Shown here: positions 59,135 to 64,000 of the stretch, one piece after another
How the letters are laid out: the number at the start of each line of letters is the position of its first letter
Numbering within the stretch: position 1 is the first letter of the stretch
Source of the DNA: Chitinophaga rupis
GTDB lineage: Bacteria; Bacteroidota; Bacteroidia; Chitinophagales; Chitinophagaceae
Reading direction: 5' to 3'
Length of the DNA stretch: 64,000 nucleotides
Assembly: GCF_900109685.1 (NCBI RefSeq)
Contig: NZ_FOBB01000004.1
Location: forward strand, 344,117 to 408,116
Program-made: the position numbers and the translations under genes
The notes under the pieces: model-generated
The model's database searches: none
What the model was told of the DNA's origin: nothing
The model's input: the letters and a program-made list of their open reading frames with translations, nothing else

Positions 59135-60655
59135 TTACAAATTTGGGTTCAGTTGCTTATCACCTACGGGTATGGGCGCCCAGTAAAAGGTATGTGAAGC
59201 ATCGTTTGGAATATTCTTCAACGCTTCTTCTGATGCATCCCTGTCTGAATTGGCTTTGGCCACTGTTTCCGTACGTATCAGATCGTACCAGCGGGCTGCA
59301 GGTTCAGCGCCTGCAAATTCCCAGCCCCGCTCTGCTATTACAGAATCGCGGAAGGCTGCCTGGGATAAACCTGCAACAAGGTTAGCGATCCCGGACCTGT
59401 TCCTTACCTGGTTGATAGCGGCGTAGGCGGTTGCATCCGGAGAGGCAGACATGGCCTTTGCTTCTGCATAAGTAAGCAATACTTCTGCATAGCGGATCAC
59501 CGGCACGGTGTGGCTGCCAATCCAGTTATTATTTACATGGTTCACCGGGTTAAACGCATCATCATCACGGAACTTAAAGAAATACGGATGTTTGTGCAGC
59601 GTTTTGGTCCAGTCAACCGCATCGTTAGGATCGTTGTTGATATAGTATACAGACTGGTAAGTTGCTTCTTTCCTGGGGCCCGGCGGAAATTTCTTGTAGA
59701 AATTGATCTCCCCGTAGCCATCGCCCCAGCCGCCTTCATCATCCGGCGCATACGCGTTTGGCGTAAGCATGTTGTAGTTTTCCCATGCCCAGCCGGATAC
59801 ATTTACATTGTAGTAGCAGCCGAATACTGTTTCGTGGTTGAACTTCCCTCCTCTCTTCCAAAGGTCTGCATAGTTGGTGGTGAGATCATAACCCCAGGTT
59901 GCCTTGTTATCTATCACCTCTTTGGCTTTGGCGGCAGCCAGCACATATTTATCTGTTTGTTTGAGCGGCCAGCCTGCCATGGTCAGGTATACATTGGCCA
60001 GCAGCGCTTTTGCGGAGCCGCGGGTTGGCGGTATATCCACACCGCTCTGCCTTTTAGTGCCATCCCATGCATCGGGCAGCATAGCTTCCGCCTTCTGCAG
60101 ATCAGCTACTATTAATGCATAGATCTCTGCCGGCTGTGATTTGGATCTGTTATAATCTACCGTGTTATCTGTGGTCAGCGGTACCTCTCCCCAGGTGCGG
60201 GTAAGGAAGAAATAGCTGAGCGCACGGAAAAAATATGCCTGGCCTGCTGCGTGGTTCCTGTCATCTTCCGATGCTTCTGTAGCATTCTGATAATTATTGA
60301 TCAGCGAATTGCTTGATTTGATAGTGGCGTAAAAATAGCTCCACCAGTTGGTCATACGGTCGTTGGAAGAGTTGGCCTGGTAGGTATCAAAATCGGAGTA
60401 AGAGATCTTGTTGCCGGCACGGGCCACGGTCATATCATCTCCGCCCCACAGTGTAGAGAAACCTGCAGACTGGTTAAAGGCTCCATTCACCTGCGTATAC
60501 AGCCCAATGGCGGCCATATTCAGATCGTTGGATGTTTTATAGAAATTATCCGGTGTAAGATTGCTTCTCGGATCTTCCTTCAGGAAATCCTTGCTGCAGG
60601 ATGCGGTTAGCAGAAGCAGCAGGCAAGCGGTTATATATGGTTTTATTAGTTTCAT
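59135..60655 (-). CDS. susD: SusD/RagB family glycan-binding lipoprotein (PUL 2)
   Basis: 506 residues with a lipoprotein signal (LLTASCSKDFLKEDP; lipid Cys about 20). SusD motifs include the helical N-terminal region (YFFRALSYFFLTRTWGEVPLTTDN), HTVPVIRYAEVLLTYAEAKAM near the middle, and the C-terminal RWYDLIRTETV and FYWAPIPVGDKQLNPNL. It captures oligosaccharides at the cell surface for the adjacent SusC. It sits 22 bp downstream of susC and 4 bp upstream of the GH43 gene, a tight three-gene operon. Confidence 0.96.
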   Translation of the reverse strand: MKLIKPYITACLLLLLTASCSKDFLKEDPRSNLTPDNFYKTSNDLNMAAIGLYTQVNGAFNQSAGFSTLWGGDDMTVARAGNKISYSDFDTYQANSSNDRMTNWWSYFYATIKSSNSLINNYQNATEASEDDRNHAAGQAYFFRALSYFFLTRTWGEVPLTTDNTVDYNRSKSQPAEIYALIVADLQKAEAMLPDAWDGTKRQSGVDIPPTRGSAKALLANVYLTMAGWPLKQTDKYVLAAAKAKEVIDNKATWGYDLTTNYADLWKRGGKFNHETVFGCYYNVNVSGWAWENYNMLTPNAYAPDDEGGWGDGYGEINFYKKFPPGPRKEATYQSVYYINNDPNDAVDWTKTLHKHPYFFKFRDDDAFNPVNHVNNNWIGSHTVPVIRYAEVLLTYAEAKAMSASPDATAYAAINQVRNRSGIANLVAGLSQAAFRDSVIAERGWEFAGAEPAARWYDLIRTETVAKANSDRDASEEALKNIPNDASHTFYWAPIPVGDKQLNPNL

Positions 60656-60677
60656 CTTAAAGCATTTAACATGATCG

Positions 60678-63665
60678 TTATAAAGAAATATTTACCCCGA
60701 ATGTGATAGTGCGCGGAGAGGGATACGCACCCAGGTCAATACCGGCATCCGCATCGCTGGTAGCGGAAGTAGAAGTGGCCTCCGGATCGTATCCTTTATA
60801 ATTGGTGATGGTATACAGGTTCTGCGCGCTCAGGGTAAAGCGTACATCGGCAAAACGGGTAGCCTTTCTAGGTAGTGTATAAGAAAGGCTTATGTTCTTC
60901 AGCCGCACATAGCTGCCATCCTGCAGGTATTGGGTAGATTCCACATAGCTACGGTTGGTTTTACTGGCAGGATCGGCCCATACGGCGCCGGTATTGCTGC
61001 TCGTCCAGTAGTTAGCGGATGCTGCCAGGGTAGGATACTTCACATCGCTGGTGGGCGCTGCTACACCTGCATAGGTGGCGTTAAAGATCTTGTTACCATG
61101 CGATGCCTGCACAAACACGTTCAGCTCAAAATGCTTATACCGGAAATTGTTATTAAAGCCCCACTGGAACCTGGGGATGGCGCTGCCCGCAATAACACGG
61201 TCCTCATAGCCGATAGAGCCGTTGCCGCTTACGTCTGTATAATGATTATCGCCTGCTTTGCCTCCTGTTCTGTTGTCATCGGTCCTGTAAATGCCCTGCC
61301 AGGGAATAAGATAGAATGCTCCCAGCGCCTCACCTGTTTTCACTACCTGTATATTGGTGTTAATTAATCCGCCGCCAATAACAGGCCGGTACAGGATGGA
61401 ATCTTTACCCAGGCTTACCACTTTGTTCCTGTAAGCAGATGCGTTAATGCTGGTGGTCCACGAGAAATCGCCCTGCTGTATGGCTGTCAGATCCACAAAA
61501 ACTTCAAAGCCTTTATTATTTACCACGCCTACATTTTTATACATGGTGCCACCACCGTCATAGCTGGCAATGGGCACCTGCAGCAGCAGGTCTTTTGTGC
61601 GCTTGTTATAGTAATCAGCGCTAATGTTCAGCCGTCCGCCCAGCAGTCCTACATCCAGGCCTATATCTGTTTGCTTGGTAGTTTCCCATTTAAGATCAGG
61701 ATTGTTGGGGCTTCCCAGCAGGTAACCCTGGTACAGTGTAGTGGTACCATAAGAATATTGCATGCCTGTAAGCAGTCCAAGGCTGCTGTATGGATTAATG
61801 GACTGGTTGCCCGTAATGCCCCAGCTGGCGCGCAGCTTAAGGTTGGAGAAAATGCCCAGGTCTTTGATAAAGGATTCTTCAGACAAGCGCCAGCCCACCC
61901 CAATAGAAGGAAAGTATCCCCATTTGTTGGCCGTGGTCTGGAACTTAGAAGAACCATCTGCCCGGTAGGTAGCGGTAATCAGATATTTATCGTTAAATGT
62001 ATAAGAAGCACGGCCTACATAAGAGAGCAGCGCCCAATTGGTATAGGCTGATGAAATGCCCTGGGAGGTATTGAGCCCCAGATTATAATAACCGTTAGAG
62101 GTGGAGGTAAGCCCTGAACCGGCGGCGGTGAAAGAATTGTACTTGCTGGAGGTTTCTTCCACTATACCCATTACCGTTAGGTCATGTTTTTCATTGAACT
62201 TCTTGTGAAAGGTAAGCGAGTTACTGTTCTGGAAAGTATAGGTTTCTGCGGAGCTTTGACCGGAACCCGGGTTGCCGGGGCTTATCCAGTCGTTATTCAG
62301 ATAGGCATTGCGTGAATTATTTACATCCAGCCCCAGGTTAATGTTCAATGCAAGCCAGTCTGTAATGTTATAGGCAAGGTGCCCGTTAAGCACTGCGGAA
62401 TTGGAAGAGGTAACGCTATTCCTTTCCTTTATGGTCATGTACGGGTTAGACCAGATGGGGGAAATGGCAAAGCGGTTATACTGGGCGCCGGAATCGTACA
62501 CCGGCTCAGTTGGCGCCCATGCCAGCGCTGCGGTTACCGGATTGCCCTTGCCGCCAATATCGCCGTTATTGTTTGAGTTGGAATGTGCGGCAAAGATGCC
62601 CAGCCCTATGCTTACCCGGTTGCTTAACTTACTATCCAGGTTAGCACGCAGGGCAAATTTTTCCTGGCCGGTGTTCACCAACAGGCCGGACTGGTTTACG
62701 TAATAGCCGGAAATATAGTACCTGGACTTGTCTGTTCCGCCTGAAACGGAAAGCTGGTGGTTTTGTGTAATACCGTTATGGAAGATCAGATCCTGCCAAT
62801 CAGTTCCCTTACCGGCGTAAGATAAAGGATCCGCGAAAACGGATGATCCGGCAATATGATTGGCCTGCTGTGCATAGCCTACCGCATCCAGCAGATCATA
62901 CTTCTTCATGGGTTTGTTGCTGCTCAGGAAACCGTTGTATTCAATATGCATGGTGCCTGCCTTGCCATTTTTGGTGGTGATGATGATAACGCCATTGGCG
63001 CCGCGCGATCCGTAGATGGCGGTGGCGGAGGCATCTTTCAGCACGTCCATGGAGGCAATATCATTTACGTTGATGTCCTGTATGCTAATGCTGCTCAGCG
63101 CCACCCCGTCAATTACATAGAGGGGATCATTACTGGCGTTGATGGAATTGGCACCCCTGATGCGGATCTTTACCGCGCCGCCCGGCGCGCCGGAGCTGTT
63201 GGCTACAGATACGCCGGCCACCCTGCCCTGCAGTGCGGAGGAGGCGTTGAGCACCGGCTGGTCTTTATACACCGTGGCATTCAGGGATGAAATGGCGCCC
63301 GTAAGATCTTTCCGTTTTTGGGTGCCGTAGCCTACCACTACAACTTCGCCGAGGCCCTGGGTAACGGATTCCAGCTGTACATTAATAAAGCTGCGGTTAC
63401 CCACCGGTACCTCTTTGCTGCCATAGCCCATGAGGCTGAAGGAGAGGGTGGCTCCGGCAGGGGCATTCACGGTGAATCGCCCGTTACCATCTGTTTGGGT
63501 ATTAACGGAAGTGCCTTTTATATACACGACTACACCCGGCAGGGCCGTATCACCGGCGCTAACCTTCCCGCTAACGGGCTGCTGTGCATAAAGGAGCATT
63601 GAATAGTTGCAGAAAATGAAACAGAGGAATCCCCATTTCTTCCATAACGCGAGATAAATTTTCAT
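60678..63665 (-). CDS. susC: SusC/RagA TonB-dependent outer-membrane transporter (PUL 2)
   Basis: 995 residues from the ATG at 63663-63665, which starts a normal signal peptide (MKIYLALWKKWGFL, ending LLYAQ); an upstream ATG at 63710 would add 15 residues. A CarboxypepD_reg-like domain (VSGKVSAGDTALPGVVVYIKG), the plug with VVVGYGTQKRKDLTGAISSL and KIRGANSIN, and a barrel ending TITFGVNISL are present. Unlike the PUL 1 SusC it has no STN domain, which matches the absence of sigma/FecR genes here and suggests control by the AraC-type regulator upstream. It imports the oligosaccharides made by the PUL 2 enzyme. Confidence 0.96.
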   Translation of the reverse strand: MKIYLALWKKWGFLCFIFCNYSMLLYAQQPVSGKVSAGDTALPGVVVYIKGTSVNTQTDGNGRFTVNAPAGATLSFSLMGYGSKEVPVGNRSFINVQLESVTQGLGEVVVVGYGTQKRKDLTGAISSLNATVYKDQPVLNASSALQGRVAGVSVANSSGAPGGAVKIRIRGANSINASNDPLYVIDGVALSSISIQDINVNDIASMDVLKDASATAIYGSRGANGVIIITTKNGKAGTMHIEYNGFLSSNKPMKKYDLLDAVGYAQQANHIAGSSVFADPLSYAGKGTDWQDLIFHNGITQNHQLSVSGGTDKSRYYISGYYVNQSGLLVNTGQEKFALRANLDSKLSNRVSIGLGIFAAHSNSNNNGDIGGKGNPVTAALAWAPTEPVYDSGAQYNRFAISPIWSNPYMTIKERNSVTSSNSAVLNGHLAYNITDWLALNINLGLDVNNSRNAYLNNDWISPGNPGSGQSSAETYTFQNSNSLTFHKKFNEKHDLTVMGIVEETSSKYNSFTAAGSGLTSTSNGYYNLGLNTSQGISSAYTNWALLSYVGRASYTFNDKYLITATYRADGSSKFQTTANKWGYFPSIGVGWRLSEESFIKDLGIFSNLKLRASWGITGNQSINPYSSLGLLTGMQYSYGTTTLYQGYLLGSPNNPDLKWETTKQTDIGLDVGLLGGRLNISADYYNKRTKDLLLQVPIASYDGGGTMYKNVGVVNNKGFEVFVDLTAIQQGDFSWTTSINASAYRNKVVSLGKDSILYRPVIGGGLINTNIQVVKTGEALGAFYLIPWQGIYRTDDNRTGGKAGDNHYTDVSGNGSIGYEDRVIAGSAIPRFQWGFNNNFRYKHFELNVFVQASHGNKIFNATYAGVAAPTSDVKYPTLAASANYWTSSNTGAVWADPASKTNRSYVESTQYLQDGSYVRLKNISLSYTLPRKATRFADVRFTLSAQNLYTITNYKGYDPEATSTSATSDADAGIDLGAYPSPRTITFGVNISL

Positions 63666-63908
63666 CTGATAAGGATTTAAATTTTTAATTGCCAGATGGC
63701 GCCTCCCCACCTACGTGGACCGGCTCCATGACAATCTGATTTTTGTACCGTGGAAACTAATTGGTTGAATGTTGTCCTTTTTTTTGCCTCCCTGAACCGC
63801 GCATTTACAATGCCCGTTTGTGTTGTTGAATGCAAGTATATGACCACCGGCCGGGAAACCACCGGGGGTAAATGATCAAATAGAGGGGGTAAACTGGTAA
63901 AATGGGGG

Positions 63909-64000
63909 TTATTCTTTCCAGTTTACCACATTAAAGTCTTTATTAAAGGTGTTGCGGTACTTTTTGATGTATTCGGAGGGGTTCATTTCAAAGAGTTTGT
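63909..64000 (-). CDS. C-terminal end of an AraC-type regulator, probably a hybrid two-component system (partial)
   Basis: I translated the minus strand at the right edge: KLFEMNPSEYIKKYRNTFNK and then a short tail ending at TAA 63909-63911. The motif F..NPSEYI..YR is the last helix of an AraC-type DNA-binding domain. In Bacteroidota such a regulator beside a susCD pair without sigma/FecR is usually a hybrid two-component protein whose periplasmic domain senses the glycan; that part lies outside the window. It is upstream of PUL 2 on the same strand (244 bp to susC) and is the likely activator. Confidence 0.7.
   Translation of the reverse strand, partial: KLFEMNPSEYIKKYRNTFNKDFNVVNWKE

Overview
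The window looks like chromosomal DNA of a Bacteroidota bacterium close to Chitinophaga (Chitinophagaceae). The grounds are: two SusC/SusD polysaccharide utilization loci (PULs), one controlled by an ECF sigma/FecR pair; several secreted proteins with type IX secretion (T9SS) C-terminal sorting domains; promoter boxes of the Bacteroidota form TAnnTTTG (for example TTG-N19-TATCTTTG ahead of a tRNA-Gly); few Shine-Dalgarno sequences; and many hybrid two-component proteins. I see no insertion sequence, prophage, integrase, CRISPR array or rRNA.

Layout. 1-4640 (minus): a phosphorelay module of a CHASE3/GAF hybrid histidine kinase (cut by the left edge), a REC-histidine kinase and a stand-alone receiver. 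4832-7369 (minus): a small lipoprotein, an enoyl-CoA hydratase and a DUF3667 membrane protein. 7513-12166 (plus): a secreted YD-repeat-like protein, then a RiPP locus of one full-length LanB-type dehydratase and two tandem 65-residue precursors. The precursors carry an FNLD-like leader box but no cysteine, and no LanC, protease or transporter is nearby. A six-copy 52-53 bp minisatellite separates this locus from a convergent GH8 glycosidase. 15684-19227 (minus): a redox/sensor module of a cyclic-nucleotide-domain histidine kinase, a receiver-FAD reductase fusion without the CxxC disulfide, and a UBP-type zinc finger protein. 19354-21724 (plus): an AraC regulator, an outer-membrane barrel protein, tRNA-Gly(GCC) and tRNA-Leu(UAA).

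22176-24575 is a T9SS surface protein. 24662-39489 (minus) is PUL 1: sigma, FecR, SusC, SusD, a GH92 alpha-mannosidase, a six-hairpin glycosidase and a large secreted endonuclease/exonuclease/phosphatase-fold protein, which together suggest use of alpha-mannan or another mannose-rich glycan. 39633-43275 (minus) is an accessory island: two small Cys/His proteins, an HNH nuclease, a coiled-coil protein, a four-helix membrane DUF4407 protein and a PD-(D/E)XK nuclease-like protein, closely packed behind one candidate promoter. 43376-45975 is a TPR histidine kinase/response regulator pair with a 50-residue exported peptide gene just upstream.

46337-54161 (plus) holds a membrane protein of unknown role, a macroglobulin-like surface protein, a lipoprotein, and a run of PPOX-fold flavoprotein, GAPDH, metallo-beta-lactamase-fold hydrolase, AraC regulator and a small protein. 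54244-56504 (minus) has an unknown protein and an alkaline-phosphatase-superfamily hydrolase. 56723-57871 (plus) appears to be an in-frame fusion of a truncated DUF6882-like gene with a complete lipoprotein gene. 58105-63665 (minus) is PUL 2: SusC, SusD and a GH43 enzyme whose Glu/Glu/Gln triad matches exo-beta-1,3-galactanases. The tail of an AraC-type, probably hybrid two-component, regulator lies upstream at the right edge.

The most promising candidates for undescribed biology are the cysteine-free LanB/precursor locus, the HNH/coiled-coil/DUF4407 island, and the exported peptide next to the TPR kinase. All calls rest on reading the sequence; no database search was possible.
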